Assembly: GCA_900642245.1 (NCBI GenBank)
Contig: CAAAJI010000252.1
Location: 1-19,872, forward strand
From: Fragilaria radians
Lineage: Eukaryota > Bacillariophyta > Fragilariophyceae > Fragilariales > Fragilariaceae
DNA: 19,872 nt
Direction: 5' to 3'
The notes below the pieces were generated by a model. The model was not told where the DNA came from, made no database searches, and was given only the letters and a program-made list of their open reading frames with translations. This document shows, in pieces, positions 1 to 8,397 of this stretch. The position numbers and the translations under genes are program-made. Position 1 is the stretch's first letter. Each line of letters begins with the position of its first letter.

Positions 1-1062
1 GATATCAGTAAGATGCTCGAAATCCTCAGACATGTCATCATCTAGATGAATGACATTGTTCTCCTGGGGTTCAGGTTTGAACTTAGCCTTCTTCTGGGCT
101 TCTGCACTGGACTTCACCTTGATACGGCATTTGGCCTCTTCATGGCCTGTGTTTCCACAAAAAGTGCATTTAGAAAAGAGTTTCTTTTTGATTTGCCCCT
201 TATAAGTGTTATTTTTAGTAAATTTACCATATTTATTATCTGTGCGCTTATGCGCGGTTTTTTGCTTGTCGTGCGTGTTACGCGCCATTGTACCGATCAC
301 GATGAGTCGATCGAAGTAAGAACTGACCTCGCTGTCAGTTTTTGTGTCATCCTCCCACTTATAGTCGGAAGTGGATATGACGACGTGTACTTAAGCTGGT
401 AAGGCTTCGTATAACATTTCTCTGATGTCATCGGATTCGAACTTCATGCCGATTCCCGGTAGGTATGGGATATACCTGTTAAACTGCTGTAACCTGTTGA
501 GTAGCGTCGCAGTTAAATAGTTGTTTGGAAGACCCAAACCACGCTTCATAAAGCGTTTTTGCTCTTGGCGCGCGCTAGTACTGCAGTACTTAAGCGCGTC
601 ATCAAAAGACTTTTCAGTCCACAAATGACCTTTGGGTAAAGCCGAAAGGACATTTTGCCAATTGGCAAGCGGGGTTCCGCTTAAAAGTATGGAAACCGCA
701 CTCACTTGTTCGTTTACGTTTGTTAACGGTGCGTTTTATGTGTACTCTTCTAACATCGCGCGGAATTTGCAAAATCCTTCCATGGTGTGCCCCATCCAAG
801 GCGTGTAGAACTTTTCGTACAACTCCGATTTGGGTTGCTCGGGGTTCCTCCTGAGTTTCACTTTCACTGGAGCTAAAACACCTTCTGTTGAGTCAGGTTC
901 AGGAAACAGGGGAATCGGAGCCTTGTGTTTTGGGTTGTCCGTTACTCTCGCCTCAAAATCGCCCGATTTCCGTGGGACCAACTTCGACATCATCTTAGTT
1001 TGCTTTTCAACCAATAAAAATATCAAAAGAGACCGGAAGAAAGAGAAAAATTCGTCCCTCAT
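1..1062 (-). pseudogene. gag of an LTR retrotransposon, truncated by the window edge, two in-frame stops
   Basis: Reading the minus strand from 1062 (or from the paired Met codons at about 993) to base 1, one frame encodes a Gag-like protein, broken only by TAA at 736-738 and TAA at 391-393. The order is a basic N-terminus, a helical capsid-like region with LANWQNVLSALP and LNRLQQFNRYIPYLP, then the segment YFDRLIVIGTMAR, a basic stretch, and a CCHC zinc knuckle (CTFCGNTGHEEAKC) near 139-180. The zinc knuckle binds nucleic acid in Gag proteins. An acidic tail runs off the window. Protease and polymerase would lie beyond base 1, so the superfamily is uncertain; the layout feels closer to Ty3-like Gag than to the copia Gag nearby. 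Both stops would be CAA before a single C-to-T change. The + strand ORF at 46-402 is its shadow. Confidence 0.75.
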
Positions 1063-1475
1063 TTGCTTCTGAACTTATTTTCTTTTTATTTCTACCTACA
1101 GGTTAGGACAGAATAGATGGCAACAAAGATCAGATTTTTTTTCAAGGAGCATGATTATTATAAGAAAAAAAGTGCCTGAATCTTTCCTATAGGCATGCGT
1201 TTTGTTACAAGAGGAAAGTTTCAAAAGATTCCTTGGTTTCAAATGCACTGCCTAATGAATTCTTACGTTACTTGGAATAGTGGACTAGTGGTTGTTACAA
1301 TTCCGAGTGGGTGTGAGTTATTTGTTTGCATTACTATGGTCATTTTTGTAGAACATGACAAAAATGACTCTAAACTACAGAGCCTTCTTCATTGTTGATG
1401 TTGTATTCGAAGTATTCCAATGGATTCTGATGTGGTAAGAGCAAACCTTCATTATATTATTCCAATCAAGAGTCT
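1063..1475. other. non-coding stretch between two retrotransposons
   Basis: No supported gene is present. The right part was the original neighbour of the coiled-coil gene before the copia insertion. The left part should contain the 5' untranslated region and perhaps the LTR of the gag element at 1-1062, but I found no LTR pair or tRNA-complementary primer site. A short + strand ORF at 1195-1398 has no protein-like features. Confidence 0.5.
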
Positions 1476-1480
1476 CAAAC
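1476..1480. repeat. target-site duplication, left copy (CAAAC)
   Basis: CAAAC lies directly before the left LTR and is repeated at 6158-6162 directly after the right LTR. Five bases is the usual duplication length for Ty1/copia integration. Confidence 0.85.
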
Positions 1481-1726
1481 TGTTGATTTTACCACCTGTA
1501 GCTATGTTGCATTCACAATCCAGCCTTCCAATGCTCCTATAAGGACAACTCAAGGTGTAAATAGGACTAAACACTCTAAGAGAGCAATGCTACGCTGCTT
1601 GTGAATTTCCTAAGATTTATAGTAAATATGAGTCTTCTTTTCACTTTCTTTTCGCTTCGTTTTTTAACGGACTTTTAACCATAAAAATACGTATTGGTTC
1701 CATATAATTTCTCCTAATCTCCAACA
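1481..1726 (-). repeat. 3' LTR of the copia element (left copy)
   Basis: This 246-bp LTR begins TGTTGATTTT and ends TCCAACA. It aligns with 5947-6157 through long identical runs, for example the 20-base block TCCTATAAGGACAACTCAAG. It keeps about 35 bp, near 1610-1644, that the other copy lacks. The final pol reading frame ends at a TAG (1714-1716) 10 bp inside this LTR. Confidence 0.93.
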
Positions 1727-2199
1727 CACTCCTGCTGGCCAACAATGGCAGATATTCCCAAGATTTTCTTGCATAGTGCATTGAATTTCTTTCCAACAAT
1801 GGGTTTTGTCATGTAGTCTGCTAACATCTTGCTTGTTGGACAGTATTCAAATTGGGCTAATTTACTTTCAATGATATCTGTGATACAATAGTACTTAATA
1901 TTGAAATGTCTTGTCCTCTTACCAGAAAATGATTTTCCATTCAACTCCATCTTCATTGAACTTTGGTTGTCTCTGTAGATGATGTTCATTGCGATTTTTA
2001 AGCCTTGACTTTCCAGAAACAATTTTGTCCGTAGTACTTTATTAATGACATCATCAACTGCAATGAATTCTGCCTCTGTTGAGCTTCTTGAGTTCACTTT
2101 CTGTTTTGTAGAGATTGAACTCAGAACTCCATTGCCTAATGTCATTACTGTTGCCTTTTCAAGTCTTTGTGCACTCCAAAAGCTGCGTTGATATACCAT
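1714..2199 (-). pseudogene. copia RNase H domain (end of pol)
   Basis: This 161-codon frame encodes the C-terminal RNase H part of copia Pol. RNase H degrades the RNA strand of the RNA-DNA hybrid during reverse transcription. Visible family motifs are TLGNGVLSSISTKQ, SRSSTEAEFIAVDD, IYRDNQSSMKME, TRHFNIKYY and LADYMTKPIVGKKF. The Glu of TEAE and the Asp of YRDNQ match the usual catalytic positions. The first few codons are out of phase with the family: the preceding segment (TKWYINAAFGVHKDL) lies in another frame around 2160-2220, so a frameshift separates this block from reverse transcriptase. The stop lies inside the 3' LTR. Confidence 0.88.
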
Positions 2200-3486
2200 T
2201 TAGTTGTATTTGATTCATCCATTGACACTGCTGTCACCACTTCTTGTGTTGCTTTTAAAAAAATTCATTATTTTTATCAATTTCTTCCAATCATTCTCTG
2301 TTGGTTCAGATACCCTTGTATATCTTGCCTTCCATGTTTGCATAAGAACATGCCCTTCATCACAAAAGTATGGAAATATCAGCTCTTTCCTTGTTTAATT
2401 TGTTTGCATATGGGTCTACTTTAAAAAGATTTTTGTTCCACAGACATTCCGACACTCCTGTTAACTTATAAGGGAAGTCATCAATCATGGTTTTGACATA
2501 CTTTGTCATATCAATCTTTAATGATCCTGGAAGAGTATAATTAAAATTCATCCCAAGATATTCATGTTGTAAGCCTCTTGTTGCTTTGACCTTTCCTATT
2601 CCATCTGATGCATACATTGATTGTAGCCAACCTAGGAATTTGTCATTTACTGTTTTGTCCTCATGATTGGACTTCACGTCATCAATGTGTCATGTTATGG
2701 TGTGCTGTTTGATTTGCAATGCATGGGCCAAGCGGATTAATCTTGAATCCAATTCCCTCAATATCCTTGCTGAATTTCTTATAATAGAGTAGCACTGACT
2801 GAAGCATTCCATATAATGCTTTTAGCACAATGACATAAATGCCCTTTTTGTTGTTTTCATTGATCACATATGATCCATATTTTTCTGGGTCTAATTCAAC
2901 TAACATGTCAACAATTTGCCCACAAATTTTCATAATAATTCTGTCACCTTTTTCCTTTGGTTCAATTGTTGTTTGCACAAAAGCATTTGGCACATCTGCA
3001 ACCATTACATCTCTATGCTCTTTGGCATCTATGACTGCAGTTAGAATAATTGATTCCGTGATGGCAGTTGGACTGGCTACCTCATCCCTTCCAACATAAG
3101 GTACGCCCTTTGATGCTTCCATCATTCTTCTCTGTTAGGAATATTAAGCTCTCAAAGGATCTCTTCTTTTCAAGTGTAGTGACTTCTTAAATATTTACAG
3201 GTTCAAAGACATTTCTTTTGTGTAGCTGTACCATTTCATTCATGGCAGCTTCTCTACCTTTCATTCCAAATTTCTTTATGCCTTTTACTAGGCTTAATGA
3301 CTGCACAAATTGGCGACCTTGCATTTTTGTTGATTCAACAACTCCCATATTCATGCAAGACATAATTTTGGTGATGACTTTAGCATTATCAATTGTGTAT
3401 TCTTCTTGAATCTCTTTTAAATTTGCTGTCATCTGGTGGAGAGATAACTTTTCAGGGGGCTTGGATATTCTCCCTGATCTGGTCAC
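2200..3486 (-). pseudogene. copia reverse transcriptase, broken
   Basis: The reverse transcriptase domain is spread over several frames of the minus strand. It starts with the pre-RT linker at 3187-3486 (TRSGRISKPPEKL, then EMVQLHKRNVFEPV). A TAA at 3187-3189 follows, and the same frame continues as TTLEKKRSFESLIFL. A frameshift with a small deletion near 3080-3105 leads to 2682-3125, which holds the first catalytic Asp (VMVADVPNAFVQT) and LKALYGMLQSVLLYYKKF. Another frameshift near 2715-2730 leads to the HIDD active-site box at 2678-2689, preceded by TGA (2690-2692) where the family has Trp. The frame then runs to 2360 (FLGWLQSMYASDGIG, EYLGMNF). Between 2200 and 2400 further frame changes and a deletion occur around KARYTRVSEPTENDW. 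No active polymerase can be made from it. Confidence 0.88.
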
Positions 3487-4423
3487 AGTTCTATTATTCT
3501 CATCTTTGCATTATTGTTGTTATCAGGTTGTTCATCTTCACTATCTTCATCATCTGATGTCATAACTTCTTCATTGGCATCATCTGAGTCTTCATCAAGA
3601 ACATTTTCCTGGGTATCATAGTGATTAGTGTTATCTTCAATCATGTCTTGATTGTCATCTTGATTATCATATTTTGTATTTTCTCCAATTTCATTAGGAT
3701 CCATTTCATCATATAGATCACAACTCTCATCATCACTGTCTTCAGCTTCAGTAATTGTATCATCAGCTTCCACTCCTGCAATCCAGGCATGGATGTCACT
3801 CAAATGATGTTTGTCTGTGATCTTTAAACGTTTTGGCATACATTCCAAGTCTGCAATAGCATGAACTTGTTGCACAATGGCTTGTGTGAGTGGCTGTTGT
3901 GTTATATATTGCCTTTGGATTATTTGATTTGTTTGTAAATGAAGTAGCTCATGTCCACCTTAAAAATTATCAGAGTATCAAAGATAGATACAATCAAGGG
4001 TTCTTGGAAGATTTGAATTCTTTGGTCTTGGATCATCATGAGCTTGTACATAAGTACCAAATGAATATTTGCAATGTTTTGCACAATCCAACATTTTTCC
4101 ATGGATTATCATCCTTGGACGATAAAATGGGGAACACCATTCTTTGCTAGAAAAACGTTTAACTTCTTTGCTGATTCAGCTACTAACATCTTGATCATTA
4201 CTTTTGGTAACTTCTGGAAATCTAATCCATGATATGTTGCATGAACTCTCTCTTCTATCACGCAAATGCTCCGTTCAATATCCGGGACATGCTCATTTGG
4301 GCTTGAATAGTTAATGTTAGTAACCGGTTTGTGTTCCATCATTTGAGACATTAGCGAGCAAAATTAATTATCACAATACAACTGTGTCACCGTGAAACCT
4401 CTTTTTTGAAAAATAGCAAGATT
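3487..4423 (-). pseudogene. copia integrase (second half) and acidic linker, broken
   Basis: Starting near 4420, the frame reads RGFTVTQLYCDN, then TAA (4364-4366) where the family has Glu, then PNEHVPDIERSI and FQKLPKVMIKML. This is the second-Asp and third-acidic-residue part of the integrase core. A frameshift lies at a run of four G on the + strand (4129-4132). The next frame gives FYRPRMI, YSFGTYVQAHDDP, RTLDCIYL, TGA (3978-3980), TAA (3960-3962), GGHELLHLQTNQII and the linker, which becomes very acidic (Asp/Glu/Asn-rich, 3500-3780). Another frame change near 3495-3520 joins the reverse transcriptase linker. The HHCC zinc-binding region and the first catalytic Asp of integrase are absent. 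Confidence 0.85.
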
Positions 4424-4723
4424 TGTAGTTAATGTTCCTCAATTTGTGTATAACGTCAGAGTATCATCTGTCGAATGGATGTTTTCAACCAGCTCTGTAT
4501 TCAAGAAGACAGTCACACTTGATTGATAATCAAGTTGAATACAGTTTTGCATCATGTCAGACTGAACAAATCCATACAATACATTTACACCAGCCCATGC
4601 ACTTGTTGCTCTGGGAACCTCTGCATTTGGTGATTGATCAGTAGATGATGACTGTGATACCGTTATTGTTGAAACTGCTTTAATTGACTGAACATGACTT
4701 TGCTGAGACTTGTTGATTGACCG
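4424..4723 (-). pseudogene. copia protease remnant, fused to integrase by deletion
   Basis: The frame of gag continues past its TAA (4724-4726) for 94 more codons, to a TGA at 4439-4441, and then on. It contains WAGVNVLYGFVQSD and IQLDYQSSVTVFLNTELV, which matches the aspartic-protease segment of this copia group (usually L-D-N-Q-S-T), followed by STDDTLTLYTN and GTLTTN. After GTLTTN the sequence changes directly to integrase core sequence (about 4410-4423). The end of protease, the pre-integrase domain and the first half of integrase are therefore deleted. Confidence 0.75.
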
Positions 4724-5767
4724 TTATTCTCTTGGTTTATTTTTATGACAACATGCTGGCAAACAATGCCCAGGTTTGCCACAGCAGTAGCATTTCCCTT
4801 CAAGTGGAGCAAAGGATAAGTTGATTTCTTGTTCTTTTGATTCCTCCTTTTTAGCTTTTTGTTTAAACGTTTCATCTTGCTCTCTTTTCATCTTTGCTGG
4901 ATTATCCAATATATGGTTGCTAAGAACATTGTTGGCTTCAGTTACCAATTTTGGATATTGATTGTTGCCTAAGGACTGCTGGGTGTTCAACCCATTCAAC
5001 AATGAGCCAAACTTAGTTCTGTTGGCATTTTTTAGGCATAAATGAGCAAGAAATTTTTCAAATGTTTTCTCTTGACATTTTTTGATTGATACTGGATGAG
5101 ATACATCATATTCAGGTAGACTTTCTGCAATCTTCTTGATAACCAACGGTCCACCAAGGTGGGATTCAAGTAAATCCCTTGCAATTCTGAAACGCTTCAT
5201 CCAATCCTGGAGCAATTCTCCTTCTTTCTGCTTTGTATTCATCAGTCCTCTGATTGAATCCAATACAATGGACATGTTATATTGATGTTCCTGGTAATGC
5301 TGAGTATGTACCTGAATTGCTTTCAACAGCTCAATAGGGTCATTTTCAATTGTCAATGCAAATTCAACACGTGCCTCTATCTTCTGCTTCATACCCTTTG
5401 TGCATCTGTCCCAGAGTATTGCATATGCCTTAATGAGATAATTGTCACAAACATTGACTCTTCTCTTGTATTCTTCATAGTCAGATTTATACACCATTTC
5501 ATACTGTTGGTTTTCCTGATCTCTCACCAATGCATCCTTGGAATCACTGAATTTCTTAGATACTCTCCACTTTTCTGTGTTGATGGGTCTTAATTCCTTC
5601 AAAGCACTCCCAATATCATTGCCATATTCAAAAGTCTTCTTAATGCAGTTCACCACAAACTCAGTGGTGATCTCAAAGTCTGAAAATTGAGTTGCTGAAC
5701 CCAAGTAATAGTGGTAGTCCTCGATTCCCTTTTTCATTTCAGTTTTCCCTTTTTTAGCTGTTGGCAT
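4724..5767 (-). CDS. copia Gag (capsid/nucleocapsid), nearly intact
   Basis: This 347-codon ORF is the best preserved part of the element. Gag forms the virus-like particle that packages the element RNA. An early segment, GIEDYHYYLGSATQFSDFE, and the following TTEF...CIKKTFEYGNDIG block are typical of this group in diatoms. The middle is helical (NDPIELLKAI, TKQKEGELLQDWMKRF, DLLESHLGGPL). A CCHC zinc knuckle, CYCCGKPGHCLPAC, lies close to the C-terminus. An in-frame TAG stands just before the ATG at 5767. A better family start, MNKGSKGNFKKTPGGRG, lies at 5823 in another frame, so a frameshift near 5765-5775 has probably cut off about 18 residues. In related elements gag and pol form one frame; here TAA at 4724-4726 ends gag. 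Confidence 0.88.
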   Translation of the reverse strand: MPTAKKGKTEMKKGIEDYHYYLGSATQFSDFEITTEFVVNCIKKTFEYGNDIGSALKELRPINTEKWRVSKKFSDSKDALVRDQENQQYEMVYKSDYEEYKRRVNVCDNYLIKAYAILWDRCTKGMKQKIEARVEFALTIENDPIELLKAIQVHTQHYQEHQYNMSIVLDSIRGLMNTKQKEGELLQDWMKRFRIARDLLESHLGGPLVIKKIAESLPEYDVSHPVSIKKCQEKTFEKFLAHLCLKNANRTKFGSLLNGLNTQQSLGNNQYPKLVTEANNVLSNHILDNPAKMKREQDETFKQKAKKEESKEQEINLSFAPLEGKCYCCGKPGHCLPACCHKNKPRE

Positions 5768-5946
5768 TGGATTCCTCTACCTCCTGGAGTCTTCTTGAAG
5801 TTTCCCTTACTTCCCTTATTCATTGTCAATGTGTCTGGTGAGATCCTTGTGTTCTGTTGCGCATGGCGTCTTCTTCAGGTTGCTCTTCCACCTGGAATTC
5901 TTATCAAATCTCACATCGATTCGTTCACGATATATTTTAGATAAAG
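5768..5946 (-). other. copia 5' untranslated leader and displaced gag start
   Basis: This is the region between the 5' LTR and the gag ORF. It contains the probable original gag ATG (5821-5823) with about 18 family-like codons in a different frame. The primer-binding site should be next to 5946, but the sequence there (CTTTATCTAAAATATATCG on the minus strand) does not match the common initiator-Met tRNA 3' end. Confidence 0.6.
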
Positions 5947-6157
5947 TGTTTATTTTACCACCTTTAGCTATGTCGTATTCACGATCCAGCCTTCCTATGC
6001 TCCTATAAGGACAACTCAAGGTGTAAATAGGACTAAACACTCTAAGAAAGCAATGCTACGCTACTTGCGAATCACATTCTTTTCGCTTCGTTTTTTAACG
6101 GACTTTTAACCATAAAAATATGTATCGGTTCCATATAATTTCTCCTAATCTACAACA
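5947..6157 (-). repeat. 5' LTR of the copia element (right copy)
   Basis: This 211-bp LTR begins TGTTTATTTT and ends TACAACA. It lacks about 35 bp present in the left LTR, between GCGAAT and TCACATTC. As the 5' LTR it should carry the element promoter, firing leftward. Its right edge is 16 bp from the ATG of the neighbouring coiled-coil gene, which reads rightward. At 6120-6122 it has ATG where the left LTR has ACG (1689-1691), and this ATG is in frame with the neighbouring gene. Confidence 0.93.
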
Positions 6158-6162
6158 CAAAC
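6158..6162. repeat. target-site duplication, right copy (CAAAC)
   Basis: This is an exact match to 1476-1480 and marks the right edge of the insertion, 11 bp before the ATG at 6174. Confidence 0.85.
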
Positions 6163-6173
6163 GCAGAAGGAGG

Positions 6174-7877
6174 ATGATAGTATTGAAGATTTCCTTCATA
6201 GCTTTTTCTCTTTTCTTGGACTCGAAAAAGAATGCCGTTCAGTGTTTCACATCACCCCGAGCGTCTCGTACAATGACGTATCCTCAAACAACACTAGCAC
6301 CTAAACATCAAGCATTGGTTTTACAGAGCAACAAAGTTAATGAACTTGATGAATTGCAACAAATTGTCCGTGAAGCATCTCAGCTCAGCTTCCAGGCTGA
6401 TAATAGGGTGCAAAATCTTGAATCACAAGTCAAGGCGTTAGAGGAACAGATTGTTCTGAAGGAAGAAGAAATTCGAAAAGGGTCAGATACTTGGTCTTTG
6501 GAGAAGATATCGCTCGTGGCAAAGATCGCTGAACTTACTGGCTTGATGAACGAAAACAGCAATTCAGGACAAGATGGTTCTGATTCCAAGAAATTCCTTG
6601 CCATGGAAAAGGAAGTGAACACTTTGAAAAGACTCCTTGCCGAGACACAAGAAGTTCTTGAAGAATCCAAAAAAGTTGCTGAAGAATTAAAATCTCGTCT
6701 GATGGAAGGGGAAGATATGCTAGAATTTGAACAAATGCGTTTTGAAAAGGAAAAGAAAGAGATGGACAGAAAATTAGAGGAAGAAAGAATGAAAATGAAC
6801 TTAGTGACCCGTGAATTCGAAAGTGAACGCGATCAATATGTAAGGGATCGTGAAGAACTCTTGAGGCGAATGGAGGAAGCGTTAAGTAAGCTAAGAGACG
6901 CCGAGAAGAAAGTAACCGAGGAGAAGCTCCTTTACGATAGAGAAGCAACATCGCTAAGATCCAAAATTCGAAGTCTCCAAAATGATCTTACAGCCACCCA
7001 AAACCTTTTGTCTAAGGAGACAACGCGCTTTTCAGAAGAAACTTTCAAACTGAAGGAGCAATTAGACGAGCAACGAACAAAGCTACAACAGACAGAGCAG
7101 CAATTAAGAAAAACGGAAAAGGAATTTCGAGATACGACTCAAGTGCTAGAACGACAAATATCGGCGGAACGCGATAGGGTAAGGGACTTGACCAAAAATT
7201 TGGAATCTGAAACTGAGCGCTTCTTAAAGGAAAGGATGCAATTAGAATTGCAACTTTCTGAGGAAAAGTATAAGCTGGAACAGATCGAATCAACTCTTGA
7301 AGAAGAAACTAAAAAATTTGAATCTGAAAAGACCTCACTTGAAAAAAAGTTAGTTGAGTCAGAGGACCTTCGAAGATTAAAGGCGCGTCAAATGAATGAA
7401 CGATTCACTGCTATTCGCACAGAACTTACAGAAAGGTTAGAGTCCGTGAAACGAGATGCTAGGCGTGATAAACTACGATTAATTCAGAAATATGAATCAC
7501 AGCTTCAAGAAGTGAACGATAAGGTAAGCAACCTCGAAGAAGACTTAGTATACGCAAAGGAGGATTACAGCAAAGTATCCATGCAATTGAGTGAAATGAA
7601 ATCTGCAAAGGAACGACTAAGTTCTGAAAAGGAACGAAGTGATCGTCAGTTCCTACAAACGATTTCGGCACGGAATATGGAGATTACTGGATTAAAGCAA
7701 GACGTCGAGAGTTTGAATGTTGAAGTGAGGGAGAGAGACGAAATGATATCCCGTTATGAAACTAGTTATCGTGAGCTGTTGAAGTTGTCTGTCCAACTGA
7801 CTCGTCAACGTCTCTCCAAGACGCCGTCTCGAATCGCAAACATTGTTCAACGCTTCAAGAAGGGGAAAAAAGAATAA
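6174..7877 (+). CDS. long coiled-coil protein with possible plastid-targeting N-terminus
   Basis: This is a 567-residue protein from a single exon. Residues 1-14 form a hydrophobic stretch (IVLKISFIAFSLFL). A polar segment follows and then VQC-FTSPRASR. Phe after a possible cleavage site resembles the signal-plus-transit peptides of diatom plastid proteins, although the hydrophobic core is short and far from that site. From about residue 60 to 545 the protein is almost entirely heptad-like, rich in Glu, Lys, Leu, Arg and Gln, so an extended coiled coil is expected. The C-terminus is basic (RFKKGKKE). No enzymatic motif is visible, so a structural or tethering role is only inference. I chose the ATG at 6174. 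An upstream in-frame ATG at 6120 lies inside the LTR and would add 18 residues ahead of the signal peptide. The insertion removed the native upstream region to 4.7 kb away. Confidence 0.88.
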   Translation: MIVLKISFIAFSLFLDSKKNAVQCFTSPRASRTMTYPQTTLAPKHQALVLQSNKVNELDELQQIVREASQLSFQADNRVQNLESQVKALEEQIVLKEEEIRKGSDTWSLEKISLVAKIAELTGLMNENSNSGQDGSDSKKFLAMEKEVNTLKRLLAETQEVLEESKKVAEELKSRLMEGEDMLEFEQMRFEKEKKEMDRKLEEERMKMNLVTREFESERDQYVRDREELLRRMEEALSKLRDAEKKVTEEKLLYDREATSLRSKIRSLQNDLTATQNLLSKETTRFSEETFKLKEQLDEQRTKLQQTEQQLRKTEKEFRDTTQVLERQISAERDRVRDLTKNLESETERFLKERMQLELQLSEEKYKLEQIESTLEEETKKFESEKTSLEKKLVESEDLRRLKARQMNERFTAIRTELTERLESVKRDARRDKLRLIQKYESQLQEVNDKVSNLEEDLVYAKEDYSKVSMQLSEMKSAKERLSSEKERSDRQFLQTISARNMEITGLKQDVESLNVEVRERDEMISRYETSYRELLKLSVQLTRQRLSKTPSRIANIVQRFKKGKKE

Positions 7878-8397
7878 TTATTTTTTGTTTTCATCATCAT
7901 CGTCGTGTGTGTATGTCCTCTTTTGATTTCTGTAATAATTCTTTGGTTCAATATTTATTTCAACTACTTTGTTTACGAGTTTATGTCTTTACTAGTCCAA
8001 GCTTGTTTGGAGCGAGATTTCCAAACAACATCCAATCTCGCTCTTCGAATTAATTGTACGCCACGCATGACAAATTCAAACTTTGCTAATGATGTTTCAA
8101 TTCATCACAAGACACTTGAAGAACAGGGTGCAATAAATAATGAATATTGTATACTAATGTTTTGTAAAATGTTTTCTTCCGTAATTTATTATCCTACAGA
8201 TATCGTGTTGATCGTAGCAGACGTTGACAGTATCAACAAATTCACAATTAGTATACATCCTAACACTACCAATATGCAGAAAGAAATTCCATATGTCGAG
8301 AACAAGTATATATGATGCGATTTTTGTAATAAGTTAATTGATACAACCCTACATAAGACTCCCTTTTGCTTAAATTTCAAAATGGTGTATAGTCCTT
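7878..8397. other. intergenic, between converging genes
   Basis: This is the shared 3' region of the coiled-coil gene (plus) and the charged-protein gene (minus). An open frame at 7905-8315 (136 codons, plus) begins 27 bp after the coiled-coil stop. It has no recognisable motif, unremarkable composition for AT-rich DNA and no family resemblance, so I do not call it a gene. Confidence 0.5.

Larger units (their letters stand above)
1481..6157 (-). mobile_element. Ty1/copia LTR retrotransposon, full-length ends, defective
   Basis: This is a 4677-bp element with two LTRs in direct orientation, each with short inverted ends TGTTG...CAACA, flanked by CAAAC duplications. Coding is on the minus strand in the order gag, protease, integrase, reverse transcriptase, RNase H, which is the copia order (integrase before reverse transcriptase). 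A short purine-leaning tract, GGCCAGCAGGAGTG on the minus strand at 1727-1740, abuts the 3' LTR and could be the polypurine tract. The primer-binding site next to 5946 is not a recognisable initiator-Met tRNA 3' complement. The LTRs differ by roughly a dozen substitutions plus a 35-bp indel by hand alignment, so the insertion is not recent. Motifs match the copia group known from diatom genomes. With pol broken it cannot move on its own. Confidence 0.93.

Noticed and set aside
46..402. 118-codon + strand ORF
   Set aside because: It is the antisense shadow of the gag zinc-knuckle region on the minus strand.
391..738. TAA read as Gln (variant genetic code), suggested by two TAA codons in an otherwise open gag frame
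   Set aside because: Neighbouring host genes end at TAA (for example 7875-7877), and the copia element shows ordinary decay, so simple nonsense mutation is enough.
6120..6173. Start of the coiled-coil protein at 6120
   Set aside because: This ATG lies inside the LTR and would hide the hydrophobic N-terminus. I chose 6174 as the original start and kept 6120 as a finding.
6380..7671. Minus-strand ORFs inside the coiled-coil gene
   Set aside because: They are antisense shadows of a highly charged coding sequence, with low-complexity Ser/Phe/Leu translations.
7905..8315. 136-codon + strand ORF after the coiled-coil gene
   Set aside because: It has no motifs, an AT-driven composition (Ile, Asn, Phe, Tyr), and lies in the 3' region of two converging genes.
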